64,000 nucleotides of DNA, taken from positions 1 through 64,000 of the forward strand of contig CANFJL010000007.1 in NCBI GenBank assembly GCA_947447525.1. Reading direction: 5' to 3'. The translations under genes and the position numbers were made by a program. Below, piece by piece: positions 1 to 7,748 of this stretch (positions are counted from its first letter, which is position 1; every line of letters begins with the position of its first letter). Source of the DNA: Flavobacteriales bacterium. Lineage in GTDB: Bacteria > Bacteroidota > Bacteroidia > Flavobacteriales_D > Crocinitomicaceae. The notes below the pieces were generated by a model. It was not told where the DNA came from and did no database searches. It worked only from the letters and a program-made list of their open reading frames with translations.

Positions 1-17
1 GCTGTTTCCTTATTCCT

Positions 18-33
18 CAATATTTCAATGAAC
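18..33 (-). promoter_or_regulatory. boxA-like element in the outgoing leader
   Basis: The minus strand reads GTTCATTGAAATATTG here, about 80 bases downstream of the predicted transcription start. From memory, GTTCTTTGA-type sequences stand in front of 16S and 23S rRNA genes in Bacteroidota and resemble the NusB/S10-binding boxA. Together with the strong promoter and the lack of a reading frame, this suggests an rRNA operon begins just beyond base 1. This is inference from 33 bases and could be chance. Confidence 0.3.
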
Positions 34-94
34 TCTTTATTGCCATCATTAACCTATTCCTAAATTAACAACTCATTAAATCCACATTAATTTA

Positions 95-108
95 TGACGC
101 TTTCGTCA
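95..108 (-). other. Leader hairpin downstream of the left-edge promoter
   Basis: TGACG-AAAG-CGTCA is a perfect 5-bp stem with a 4-base loop, about 12 bases downstream of the -7 box on the minus strand. It lies within the first 20 or so bases of the predicted transcript. It is not followed by a T-run, so it is unlikely to be a terminator. A 5' stabilising or processing hairpin is the simplest reading. Confidence 0.35.
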
Positions 109-119
109 ATTGCGGGGTG

Positions 120-149
120 CAAAGATACATACTCTTTTTGTTTTAGCAA
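120..149 (-). promoter_or_regulatory. Leftward promoter, TTG-N19-TATCTTTG
   Basis: On the minus strand a TTG (149-147) is followed after exactly 19 bases by TATCTTTG (127-120). This matches the Bacteroidota promoter pattern (-33 TTG, -7 TAnnTTTG) with the right spacing, and it is the best-formed promoter in the window. It faces the left edge, so its gene lies outside. No convincing start codon and reading frame follows within the window, which suggests a long untranslated leader or an RNA gene. Confidence 0.55.
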
Positions 150-277
150 GCATTTTAGAAAAAAATGTGAGATATTTTTAATTATTTTTTCTGCACAATC
201 TAAACGCGCTCAATATGAGCTACATAGGACATACATAAAAGTTAACCCAAAGCTAATTAATGAATGGTATCTTACCT

Positions 278-862
278 TTAAATAAAATATTGATCCTGAA
301 TGTCCGCGAAACTTTGAACTTTAAATTCAGATACCTTTTGGTAACTGGTGATAGGAATCGTTGCCACTGCCTTATCATCAACTGTGTTCCCCTCCACTAT
401 TATATGTATATACTTAACATCTGAAGAGAAAGTCATGTCTTTTCCCAAAAAGACTAAAACTGCTGCAAATTTGATGGCTACTTCTTTATCAGCAACCAAT
501 TGATCCGTTCCAAGTATCGGATATCGAGATAAAATAATCCCAATCCTATCTTTAAGTATGCTAAGATCAGATTTGTTCCATGTTTTTAAAAAAGGAAAAT
601 ACCGTACTAACTCAAATGTATCATTTGCATTTAAAACAATTCTATCTATTTTATTATTTCTCTTTTTTGCAACTGAAAACCAAAATCGAATTGCAAACAC
701 TAATAATACTGTGGTAAGTACTCCTGCAATTTTAGCAATAGTGACATTACCTAAAATAATACTTACAGGTACGGTAATTAAACACAAAAAAATTACCGCC
801 AACCAAAAAGGGAAGCGGTAACTGTTAATTGTTTGATTATTTGGAAATTGATCTACTGACAT
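278..862 (-). CDS. Membrane protein resembling the N-terminal part of MtfA (M90)
   Basis: 194 residues with two N-terminal hydrophobic segments (about 20-42 and 45-62), then a soluble domain. The stretch with RYFPFLKTW, a string of charged helices and IKFAAVLVFLG resembles the pre-catalytic part of MtfA-type M90 peptidases, where a similar segment precedes the HExxH motif. No HExxH is present and the frame stops about where the catalytic domain would start, so peptidase activity is not expected. I chose the second ATG because it overlaps the upstream stop as TAATG, a translational-coupling arrangement. The alternative ATG 15 bases upstream would overlap the previous gene. The family assignment is tentative. 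Confidence 0.6.
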   Translation of the reverse strand: MSVDQFPNNQTINSYRFPFWLAVIFLCLITVPVSIILGNVTIAKIAGVLTTVLLVFAIRFWFSVAKKRNNKIDRIVLNANDTFELVRYFPFLKTWNKSDLSILKDRIGIILSRYPILGTDQLVADKEVAIKFAAVLVFLGKDMTFSSDVKYIHIIVEGNTVDDKAVATIPITSYQKVSEFKVQSFADIQDQYFI

Positions 863-1056
863 TAATGGGCTACCCATTTATCATTTAACATCTCTCCCTT
901 AATAACGACGGTTTTAGTTCTAGCGTAATCTTCCGCTGCTACTAACATTTGTTCTCTTGTATCTCTTCTTATTAATATTGAACCAGATCCTTGTGATTTT
1001 ATCTCAATATAGAATCCATTTTTAAGTCGAGCTGGTTTTGTTGGTGGTCTTCCCAT
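862..1056 (-). CDS. Small conserved basic protein, 64 aa
   Basis: 64 residues beginning MGRPPTKPARLKNGFYIEI and rich in Lys/Arg. Small proteins with this GRPPTKP opening occur across Flavobacteriia (from memory); their function is unknown to me. The charge and size would fit a nucleic-acid-binding protein, but no HTH or zinc motif is visible. Its stop codon overlaps the start of the downstream membrane protein, so the two are probably cotranscribed. A TATCTTTA at 1091-1084 on the minus strand is one mismatch from a -7 box. Confidence 0.7.
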   Translation of the reverse strand: MGRPPTKPARLKNGFYIEIKSQGSGSILIRRDTREQMLVAAEDYARTKTVVIKGEMLNDKWVAH

Positions 1057-1169
1057 TTTCGTATTTTCAGTTTAATAATATTCTAAAGATAGTTACCTTT
1101 TTGGGATAATTGAGCTGTTTTGTGAAATTTTGTGAAAAGAAATAATAAATAATACTAGCTAAATAATAG

Positions 1170-1197
1170 TTTGAGCATGAAATATTAGATATTTTTG
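1170..1197 (+). promoter_or_regulatory. Promoter of the ABC-F gene with almost no leader
   Basis: TTTG at 1170-1173 and TATTTTTG at 1190-1197 are separated by 16 bases. The ATG of the ABC-F gene begins only 4 bases after the -7 box. If the box is used, the transcript would start at or within a few bases of the start codon and be leaderless or nearly so. The spacing is 2-3 bases shorter than the usual 19. Confidence 0.4.
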
Positions 1198-1200
1198 CGC

Positions 1201-3111
1201 ATGATTAATTTAGAAAAACTAGGATATTTCCTTCCTCAAGGGTATCTTTTTCAGAATACAAGTTTACAAATCAATCGAGGAGATAAGGTTGGCTTAGTTG
1301 GAAAAAATGGTGCAGGAAAATCGACATTACTTCGGATATTATCAGGAAGAATAAAGCCTTCAGAAGGTAATGTACATCTACCAAAAGGAACAGTAATTGG
1401 ATTTTTAACACAAGATATTGTAATCGATTCTACTCAAAGTGTATTTGAATACCTTAATTGTTCAAACGAACGCATTGACTTTATTAGAACGCGATTAGAA
1501 ACAATAAACGATGAATTAACCACAAGAACTGATTATGAAAGTCAGGATTATGCCGATTTATTAGATGAATTATCAGAGAAAAATCATGAATTTCAAGTAA
1601 TTGAAGGATTTCAATGGGAAGAGAAAATAATGACCACGCTACTCGGCTTAGGTTTTAAGAATGAAGAATTACATCAAAGCCTAAATACTTTTTCTGGTGG
1701 TTGGAAAATGAGAGCAGAATTGGCAAAAATTTTAGTCAATCAACCTGATATTTTGTTGCTCGATGAACCCACCAACCATCTGGATATTCTTTCTATTGGA
1801 TGGTTAGAAAGTTATCTTCAAAAATTTGATGGTGTGGTTGTCATTATCTCCCACGATAGATTTTTTCTAGACAATGTCACACAAAGAACTTTAGAGATTA
1901 GTATGCAGAAGGTATTTGATTTTCCTTATGGCTACACCAAATACAAAGCGCTAAGAGAAGAAGAAATGGGTCGCTTAGAGCAAGCAAAAAAACAACAGGA
2001 AAAAGAAATTAAGCATACGGAAGAACTCATTAATAAATTTAGAGCCAAGCAATCTAAAGCTGCATTTGCTCAATCTTTGATTAAAAAATTGGAGAAGACC
2101 GAACGCATAGAAATTGAAAAGGAAGATTATAGTGGTATTCGTATTTCATTTCCATTGAGTGTTCAACCCGGAAAATGGGTGCTTGAAATGTCTGATTTAG
2201 GAAAATCTTACGGACCTAAGGTATTATTTAAGAATATTAATATCACGGTTGGACGTGGTGAAAAAATTGCTTTACTCGGTCCAAATGGCGTTGGAAAATC
2301 TACCTTGCTTAAAGCAATGATGCGCTCTATTGATTTTGAAGGAACAGTAAGTAATGGACACAATGTTAATCTTGCCTACTTTGCTCAAGATCAAGCAGAA
2401 AAATTAGATCCGACTTTAACTATTTATGAAACGGTTGACAATACCGCCAAAGGCGAACTTCGGAAAAATTTAAGGACCATACTAGGTGCCTTTTTATTTT
2501 CCGGTGAAATTGTAGATAAAAAAGTAGGTGTCTTATCGGGTGGTGAACGAACGCGCTTAGCTTTATGTCAATTGTTATTGAGCCCTTCAAATTTTATTAT
2601 TCTAGATGAGCCTACCAACCATTTAGACATGCAGAGCAAGGAGATTCTTAAATCTGCACTTTTAAATTATGAAGGCACTTTCTTGGTGGTGTCACATGAT
2701 AGAGAATTTCTAGCTGGATTAACCAATAGAATTTGGGATATTGAGAACCAAGGTTTGAAAATACATCATTTCACTTTAAATGAATATTTACAATATAAGA
2801 ACGATACCAAAAACGACTTTCCTGCTGGAAATAATTTAAAATCAGAAACAAAACCCAAACCAATTCTTTCAAAAGAGGAAGAAAAACCTAAGAAAATAGT
2901 TCACCCCAATCTTGAAAAAGAAATTAAACAGATTGAAAAAAAAATAACCCAAGCAGAGGAAGAGTTAGCCTCTTTAAACGAATTATTAGGTAAATTCAAT
3001 TACGGCGATGCCGAATTTCAACCTGCCTTAGACGCCTATACTTCAAAAAAAGAAATGCTGACGGTTTTAGAACAAGAATGGGAAGGATTGATGATTCAAA
3101 TAGAAGCTTAA
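1201..3111 (+). CDS. ABC-F family ATPase (ribosome-associated)
   Basis: 636 residues with two ABC domains and no membrane segments, the ABC-F layout. The first domain has Walker A GKNGAGKST (34-42), signature FSGGW near 163 and Walker B DILLLDEPTNHLD. The second has GPNGVGKST near 360, LSGGERTR near 444 and FIILDEPTNHLD. Between them lies the charged inter-domain linker (about 240-310), and the C-terminus (about 560-636) is a Lys/Glu-rich coiled coil as in Uup/YdiF-type proteins. ABC-F proteins act on the ribosome to relieve stalling or resist antibiotics; which subgroup this is cannot be fixed by eye. The ATG is preferred over a TTG two codons upstream that lies in the -7 box. Confidence 0.95.
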   Translation: MINLEKLGYFLPQGYLFQNTSLQINRGDKVGLVGKNGAGKSTLLRILSGRIKPSEGNVHLPKGTVIGFLTQDIVIDSTQSVFEYLNCSNERIDFIRTRLETINDELTTRTDYESQDYADLLDELSEKNHEFQVIEGFQWEEKIMTTLLGLGFKNEELHQSLNTFSGGWKMRAELAKILVNQPDILLLDEPTNHLDILSIGWLESYLQKFDGVVVIISHDRFFLDNVTQRTLEISMQKVFDFPYGYTKYKALREEEMGRLEQAKKQQEKEIKHTEELINKFRAKQSKAAFAQSLIKKLEKTERIEIEKEDYSGIRISFPLSVQPGKWVLEMSDLGKSYGPKVLFKNINITVGRGEKIALLGPNGVGKSTLLKAMMRSIDFEGTVSNGHNVNLAYFAQDQAEKLDPTLTIYETVDNTAKGELRKNLRTILGAFLFSGEIVDKKVGVLSGGERTRLALCQLLLSPSNFIILDEPTNHLDMQSKEILKSALLNYEGTFLVVSHDREFLAGLTNRIWDIENQGLKIHHFTLNEYLQYKNDTKNDFPAGNNLKSETKPKPILSKEEEKPKKIVHPNLEKEIKQIEKKITQAEEELASLNELLGKFNYGDAEFQPALDAYTSKKEMLTVLEQEWEGLMIQIEA

Positions 3112-3223
3112 ATAATTTACTGTAAATAAGTATTAGTCTGGTTTTATATTTTTTAAAATAGCCTGGATAGATTTTTTTAATATTTGCTTGTTTAGCTTTT
3201 CTAACTATTCTTAAATTTACCAC

Positions 3224-3649
3224 ATGAAATATCTATTATTCTCTTTGCTTTGTTTTGTGCTGTTAAGCTCTTCGTGTGTGAAACACAATCAAAATCCAGT
3301 ACCTAGTATTCCATTCGATATTACTATTGATGTTAATTTACCTAGCTACAATCAATTACAAGGGGTTGGCGGTTGGACTTATGTTAATGGAGGTTCTAGA
3401 GGAATAATTGTTTATAGGAGGTCATTAACTGAGTTTGTTGCTTTTGATAGACATTCACCAGCTGATGCTGCTGGAACTTGTTTTTTACCACTATTTCCGG
3501 ATACTAATAATTTTTTACAACTGAAAGACACCTGCAACAGCGCCACTTTTTCACTTTACGATGGTTCAGCAATTACTGGAAGTCAATTTGGACTTAGGCA
3601 ATATGCAACGCAATTCGATGGAAGTAATTTATTAAGAATATACAATTAA
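3224..3649 (+). CDS. Rieske-like lipoprotein lacking the Fe-S ligands
   Basis: 141 residues. A signal sequence ends in lipobox LSSSC with Cys18 as the lipidated residue. The rest resembles the Rieske [2Fe-2S] fold proteins of Bacteroidota: a GGSRGIIVYRR strand, an EFVAFDRHSP loop where the first C-x-H pair should be, a DTCNSATFSLYDG segment where C-x-x-H should be, and a C-terminal GLRQYATQFDG strand. The Cys-His pairs are not intact, so cluster binding is doubtful. It lies 1 base upstream of a ferredoxin gene and is presumably cotranscribed. A structural, non-redox role is possible. Confidence 0.75.
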   Translation: MKYLLFSLLCFVLLSSSCVKHNQNPVPSIPFDITIDVNLPSYNQLQGVGGWTYVNGGSRGIIVYRRSLTEFVAFDRHSPADAAGTCFLPLFPDTNNFLQLKDTCNSATFSLYDGSAITGSQFGLRQYATQFDGSNLLRIYN

Positions 3650-3650
3650 T

Positions 3651-3971
3651 ATGAATGAAATAACTGTAACCATAATTGACCGTGAAGGCAATCATCATGA
3701 ATTGATTGGACCAACTGATATGAACATGAACATCATGGAGTTGTGTAAAGCATATGAATTACCCGTTTTAGGTGAATGTGGAGGAATGGCCATGTGCGCT
3801 ACTTGTCAATGTTACTTAGAATCAGAAACGATATTACCTGAGCAAAGCGATGCAGAGTTAGACATGTTAGATCAAGCCTTCTTTGTAAAGCAAAATAGCC
3901 GCTTAGGATGTCAAATTCATTTAGATGACTCCATTAATAACATTGTATTGAGATTAGCTCCTGAAGCTTAG
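3651..3971 (+). CDS. Adrenodoxin-type [2Fe-2S] ferredoxin
   Basis: 106 residues. The cluster loop GECGGMAMCATC gives Cys43, Cys49 and Cys52, and SRLGCQI supplies Cys88. This C-x5-C-x2-C...C spacing is that of vertebrate/adrenodoxin-type ferredoxins, cytosolic one-electron carriers used in Fe-S cluster assembly or P450 systems. No P450 or reductase gene is adjacent. It starts one base after the stop of the Rieske-like lipoprotein gene. Confidence 0.92.
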   Translation: MNEITVTIIDREGNHHELIGPTDMNMNIMELCKAYELPVLGECGGMAMCATCQCYLESETILPEQSDAELDMLDQAFFVKQNSRLGCQIHLDDSINNIVLRLAPEA

Positions 3972-3983
3972 TTTTCTTTCTAA

Positions 3984-4745
3984 TTATCCTCTTGGGATAA
4001 TGCAAACAGGAATTGCTTTCATTTTGTGCTGATTGATGCGGTTTAAGTTAAGGTAAATAGCTAAAACTTCTCGTTCACGAATGCTCAAAGAGGATTCATC
4101 TCCTTTGAAATCCATAGCCCACTCTAGCTCAGGATAAGTAGCGCCAATTTGATCTTCATCGTTTCGATCATCTCCCCACAAACCATCTGTTGGTTTGGCA
4201 TCAATTATGGATTGACTTACCCTTAATGCTCTTCCAATCTCCCAAACTTCTGATTTTTTTAGATCCGCAATCGGACTTAAATCAACCCCACCATCACCAT
4301 ACTTAGTAAAAAACCCTATTCCAAAATCCTCTATTTTATTTCCCGTTCCCACAACCAAACAGCTATTCGCTTGGGCAACAGCATACAAACTTGTCATGCG
4401 TAAGCGAGCTCTTGAGTTGGCCATTCCTAACTTATTATCACGAACTTCTGAAGGTAATGCGTTCTCAAATTCAGAGAAAACATGCGACAAATTTATCTCC
4501 AATGCGCTTACATTTGAAAATTTATTTTTTAAATATTTAATGTGCTCCTCAGCCCTTTGATACTCAGTTTCTGCTTGCCTAATGGGTAAATTTAATGCTA
4601 TGACTTTTAGTCCTGTTCGAGCGCATAGTGTTGAAGTGACGGCCGAATCAATTCCTCCTGAAATCCCAATCACAAAGCCATCTGAACCAGCCTGATTAGC
4701 ATAGCTTTTTAGCCAATCAACAATAAAATCAATGGTGTTATCCAA
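3984..4745 (-). CDS. nadE: NH3-dependent NAD+ synthetase
   Basis: 253 residues; makes NAD+ from nicotinate adenine dinucleotide, ATP and ammonia. The PP-loop SGGIDS is at 29-34, followed by the family motifs GTGNKIEDFGIGFFTKYGDGG and SPIADLKKSEVW. There is no amidase domain, so this is the short ammonia-using form. The only usable start is TTG, because a TAA stands five codons upstream and no ATG occurs until far inside the conserved core. It lies 12 bases downstream of a barrel-protein gene. nadE beside gldB/gldC is, from memory, a neighbourhood seen in flavobacteria. Confidence 0.93.
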   Translation of the reverse strand: MDNTIDFIVDWLKSYANQAGSDGFVIGISGGIDSAVTSTLCARTGLKVIALNLPIRQAETEYQRAEEHIKYLKNKFSNVSALEINLSHVFSEFENALPSEVRDNKLGMANSRARLRMTSLYAVAQANSCLVVGTGNKIEDFGIGFFTKYGDGGVDLSPIADLKKSEVWEIGRALRVSQSIIDAKPTDGLWGDDRNDEDQIGATYPELEWAMDFKGDESSLSIREREVLAIYLNLNRINQHKMKAIPVCIIPRG

Positions 4746-4757
4746 AAGAAAGTCTTT

Positions 4758-5549
4758 TTAAAATAGAATAGCGATTTTCAAAATCAATTGATTTTGTCTT
4801 GCCTTAGTATAAAAATAATTATCCGCACCACTATAAAGGGTATAATTATCTTTACTAAATCGATAATGCATTGGTGTTAAACCATAAAAGAATCCTAATT
4901 CAGAAACCAAACTAGTAGATCCTATAAAGTTCCATTCTGCACCAGCAGAAAATCCAATGGATCCTTTATAAAAAAAGGTTTCTCCCAAAGACTTCATATT
5001 GGTATTTTCCTTAACCGCAGTTGGAGCGGATAAATCTACACCCGTATCGTTAATTTTTTGTGAAACTAAAAAACTATTACGAAGACCAAATTTTCCAAAA
5101 TATTTCCAATCTCCAATCGGATCAGTTCTAAAAAGCAACATCAATGGAATACTAACATAAACAGGATTGTATTGACGAGAACTCAATCTATAAATCGTTC
5201 CACCCGCTTCGTCTTTTTGTAAAATGGCATTGTCTGTATATCTGTAATAAACACTATCAGCGCCTACTTTATATCCAAACTTTTGAAAATCAAATTCTAA
5301 TCCAGTTGCTAATCCGAGGTTTGATGAATTTTTAAAGGAGGTATGTAGGCATATTCCAACAGATAAATCTGTCCCTACTCCATCTTTCATCATTTTATTA
5401 TCACCCATTTGATTGAAATTCAATCCAAAGTTACCGGTCATCCCAGCCTGTAATTTCTTAGTACTTCCTTCCTGTGCAACAAGTAATTGCGAAGAAAAAA
5501 GAAAAAGATTTAAAATTGAAAATAGATAAATTTTGCTTGCTTTATTCAT
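4758..5549 (-). CDS. Outer-membrane beta-barrel protein (porin family)
   Basis: 263 residues. A signal peptide of about 25 residues ends LLVAQ|EG, then the mature part alternates polar and aromatic residues as in the PorT/OmpA-like barrels of Bacteroidota, ending in a barrel-type strand rich in aliphatic residues (LILKIAILF). The ATG of MNKASKIYLF is chosen because it begins a proper signal peptide; the frame is open further upstream but would run into the divergent gldB gene. Ligand and function are unknown. It is probably cotranscribed with nadE. Confidence 0.8.
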   Translation of the reverse strand: MNKASKIYLFSILNLFLFSSQLLVAQEGSTKKLQAGMTGNFGLNFNQMGDNKMMKDGVGTDLSVGICLHTSFKNSSNLGLATGLEFDFQKFGYKVGADSVYYRYTDNAILQKDEAGGTIYRLSSRQYNPVYVSIPLMLLFRTDPIGDWKYFGKFGLRNSFLVSQKINDTGVDLSAPTAVKENTNMKSLGETFFYKGSIGFSAGAEWNFIGSTSLVSELGFFYGLTPMHYRFSKDNYTLYSGADNYFYTKARQNQLILKIAILF

Positions 5550-5566
5550 GAGCTTATGATTATCAT

Positions 5567-5574
5567 TAAATTTG
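5567..5574 (+). promoter_or_regulatory. -7 box for the gldB unit
   Basis: TAAATTTG matches TAnnTTTG 21 bases upstream of the gldB ATG. With the reverse-strand box it forms a near-palindrome TAAATTTG-AA-CAAAATTA, so polymerase could bind in only one direction at a time. No good -33 TTG is visible. Confidence 0.4.
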
Positions 5575-5576
5575 AA

Positions 5577-5584
5577 CAAAATTA
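5577..5584 (-). promoter_or_regulatory. -7 box for the barrel gene-nadE unit
   Basis: The minus strand reads TAATTTTG, a perfect TAnnTTTG, 27 bases upstream of the barrel-gene ATG. It is separated by only two bases from the oppositely directed -7 box of gldB. No clear TTG -33 element is seen. Confidence 0.4.
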
Positions 5585-5595
5585 ATAAAAATTCA

Positions 5596-6603
5596 ATGAG
5601 AATTACCACAGTTATTCTTCTATCAATTTTCGCCTCTATTATTCTTTCTTGCAAGGACAATAAATATGACATTAACACAGCCTCAATTGAATTGCCTTTA
5701 ACCTTTATTAATATGGATTCCATGCTATATCATGCGAATCAAACGGATTACCTAGCTATTAGAGAGGTTCAAATGAAACAAAATGGCGATTTATTTTCTT
5801 ATAATCTTTCTTATTGTCTCGGGATAAAATTGAATCCGGATTCAACTTATCAAATAGGTTTGTCCAATTTTTATCGCGATAAATACATTCAGAACTTGGA
5901 GAAAACTATTGAAACAAATTTCAATAAATCAAATCGACAAGAGAAAGAAATTCAGGATGCTTTTAAAAGAATGAAGTTTCACTTTCCTAATCAAGACCTA
6001 CCAGTAAAAATCGCTTATGTGAATTCTTTATTCTCAGCGAGTGTTAATTGTGGCGAAGATTATATTGCAATTGGCTTAGAACGGTATCTTGGAAAAGATA
6101 AAAAAGTAATTAAACAACTGCCTACGCAAGAATTTTATCTTTGGATCAAGGAAGGAATGGACCGTAAATATTTATCAAGAGATGTAGTTCTTGCATGGCT
6201 AATGTCGCATTACATTGAAGAAACAAGTGAAAATTATTCTAGCGAAATGATACGATGGGGAAAATTAATTTTCATTACCCATGCCTGTTTGCCAGCATTG
6301 GAGGATGATATACTCTTAAGGTATTCCAAGAAAGATTTAGATTGGGCTAGAAATAGTGAAGCTTCCTTTTGGAAATATCTAGTGAAGGAGGAAATGCTGT
6401 TTAAAACAGATGAGGAATCTAAACTTAATCTACTACACGAGGGTCCCTTTACGATTGGTCTACCTGATAAAAGCCCCGATAGGATGGGTGTTTACTTAGG
6501 GTATTCGATGGTGCGTCAATACATGAATAACAATGATATCAGTTTAACACAATTAATTAACCTACCTTACAATATGATTTTGCAAGGTTATGAAGCAGAA
6601 TAG
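5596..6603 (+). CDS. gldB: Gliding motility lipoprotein GldB
   Basis: 335 residues. The signal sequence ends in lipobox IILSC with Cys19. The mature part matches my memory of GldB: a mixed alpha/beta protein with NCGEDYIAIGLERYLG, a QLPTQEFYLWIKEGMDRKYL-like segment and a C-terminal DRMGVYLGYSMVRQYM. In Flavobacterium GldB is a membrane lipoprotein essential for gliding and for type IX secretion; the fold recalls M90-type metallopeptidases without an obvious active site. The immediately downstream gldC confirms the call. ATG is preferred over an upstream TTG inside the -7 box. Confidence 0.88.
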   Translation: MRITTVILLSIFASIILSCKDNKYDINTASIELPLTFINMDSMLYHANQTDYLAIREVQMKQNGDLFSYNLSYCLGIKLNPDSTYQIGLSNFYRDKYIQNLEKTIETNFNKSNRQEKEIQDAFKRMKFHFPNQDLPVKIAYVNSLFSASVNCGEDYIAIGLERYLGKDKKVIKQLPTQEFYLWIKEGMDRKYLSRDVVLAWLMSHYIEETSENYSSEMIRWGKLIFITHACLPALEDDILLRYSKKDLDWARNSEASFWKYLVKEEMLFKTDEESKLNLLHEGPFTIGLPDKSPDRMGVYLGYSMVRQYMNNNDISLTQLINLPYNMILQGYEAE

Positions 6604-6609
6604 AAAAAT

Positions 6610-6957
6610 ATGAACGAAGAGATAACAAAAAATTCAGAGATAAAAATTAATGTCGGATTAAACGCCAATAATTTACCCCTCCATATTCATTGGTTGGCAG
6701 AAGACAGCAATAAAGAGACCCAAGAAGCAAGTGCTTTTCTCCTTTCTATTTGGGATAAAAAAGAGAAGAATACATTAAAAATTGACCTTTGGACGAACGA
6801 GATGACAGTTGAAGAGATGAAACAATTTTTTCATCAAACGCTTTTAACTATGGCGGATACATTTGAAAAATCGACTGGGGAACATTTAATGGCCGAAGAT
6901 TTACGCGATTATTGTTTTCATTTTGCAGATAAAATGAATATACTTCCAACAGAATGA
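6610..6957 (+). CDS. gldC: Gliding motility protein GldC
   Basis: 115 residues, soluble and acidic, without a signal peptide. It begins with a KNSEIKINVGLNANNLP strand and has HIHWLAEDS, TLKIDLWTNEMTVEEMKQFF and DLRDYCFHFADKMNI. It matches GldC, which enhances gliding but is not strictly required in Flavobacterium johnsoniae. It starts 6 bases after gldB, and its stop overlaps the next start as ATGA. Confidence 0.9.
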   Translation: MNEEITKNSEIKINVGLNANNLPLHIHWLAEDSNKETQEASAFLLSIWDKKEKNTLKIDLWTNEMTVEEMKQFFHQTLLTMADTFEKSTGEHLMAEDLRDYCFHFADKMNILPTE

Positions 6958-7745
6958 AAATAGTTTTAGAGAAATTATCGAGTACTCTTTTAGAAGAGGT
7001 CAACTATACGCTCAGTAATGGAAGTGAAACGATTTTATTAAATGATCTTATTGGTAAAACAATAAGTTTGAATTTTACTGGAATCATTTTTTGCAGTAAA
7101 TGTCAAGTAATTACCAAACAATCTTTCGGGCAAGGATTTTGTTTTTCATGTTTCAATACCGCTCCAGAAGCAAGTCCTTGTATCATACATCCAGAACTTT
7201 GTCAAGCCCATTTAGGCATTGGAAGAGATCTTGATTATGAAGAAAGACATCACAACCAAACACATTATGTTTATCTCGCAGCTACGGACCGTGTGAAAGT
7301 TGGAATCACTAGAACTACACAAATACCAACAAGATGGATAGATCAAGGGGCAAATGCTGCATTAATTATTGCTGAAACTCCAAATAGATATACTGCAGGA
7401 GTAATTGAAGTAGCTTTAAAGGATTTCTTTGTTGACAAAACCAACTGGCAAAGTATGCTGAAAAATATTGGCGATGAAAGTATTGATCTAGTTGAAGAGA
7501 AATGGATGGCACACGAACAACTTCCATCTGATTTAGCTCAGTATTTTACAGAAGATGAAGAGATTTTATCCTTAAAATACCCAGTCAAAAATTATCCCGA
7601 ACAGGTTCAATCCATGACTTTTGATAAAACAGCTGAGATTAGTGGTGAGTTAACTGGAATTCGAGGTCAGTATCTTTATTTAAACGGCAACCAAGTACTC
7701 AATATTAGAAGACATACTGGTTACGAAATTGAATTTAATTACTAA
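6954..7745 (+). CDS. DUF2797 protein with Cys-rich head and GIY-YIG-like segment
   Basis: 263 residues. The N-terminal third carries C47-x2-C50 and C63-x2-C66, a likely zinc site, with Cys76 and Cys83 nearby. It is followed by HYVYLAATDRVKVGITRTTQ and TRWIDQGA. The pattern of a short strand, R-V-K-V-G-I-T and a downstream R-W recalls GIY-YIG/T5orf172 folds, so a nucleic-acid role is conceivable; function is unknown. Overlap with gldC suggests cotranscription with the gliding genes. Confidence 0.85.
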   Translation: MKIVLEKLSSTLLEEVNYTLSNGSETILLNDLIGKTISLNFTGIIFCSKCQVITKQSFGQGFCFSCFNTAPEASPCIIHPELCQAHLGIGRDLDYEERHHNQTHYVYLAATDRVKVGITRTTQIPTRWIDQGANAALIIAETPNRYTAGVIEVALKDFFVDKTNWQSMLKNIGDESIDLVEEKWMAHEQLPSDLAQYFTEDEEILSLKYPVKNYPEQVQSMTFDKTAEISGELTGIRGQYLYLNGNQVLNIRRHTGYEIEFNY

Positions 7746-7748
7746 ATC

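Noticed and set aside
94-285. 63-codon frame at the left edge
   Set aside because: It lies over the leftward promoter and leader, has no recognisable protein pattern, and its composition is like intergenic DNA.
558-821. 87-codon frame opposite the MtfA-like gene
   Set aside because: It lies fully inside a better-supported gene on the other strand and looks like a reverse-strand shadow.
2996-3223. 75-codon leftward frame between the ABC-F and Rieske-like genes
   Set aside because: It overlaps the ABC-F 3' end and lacks any promoter or recognisable sequence.
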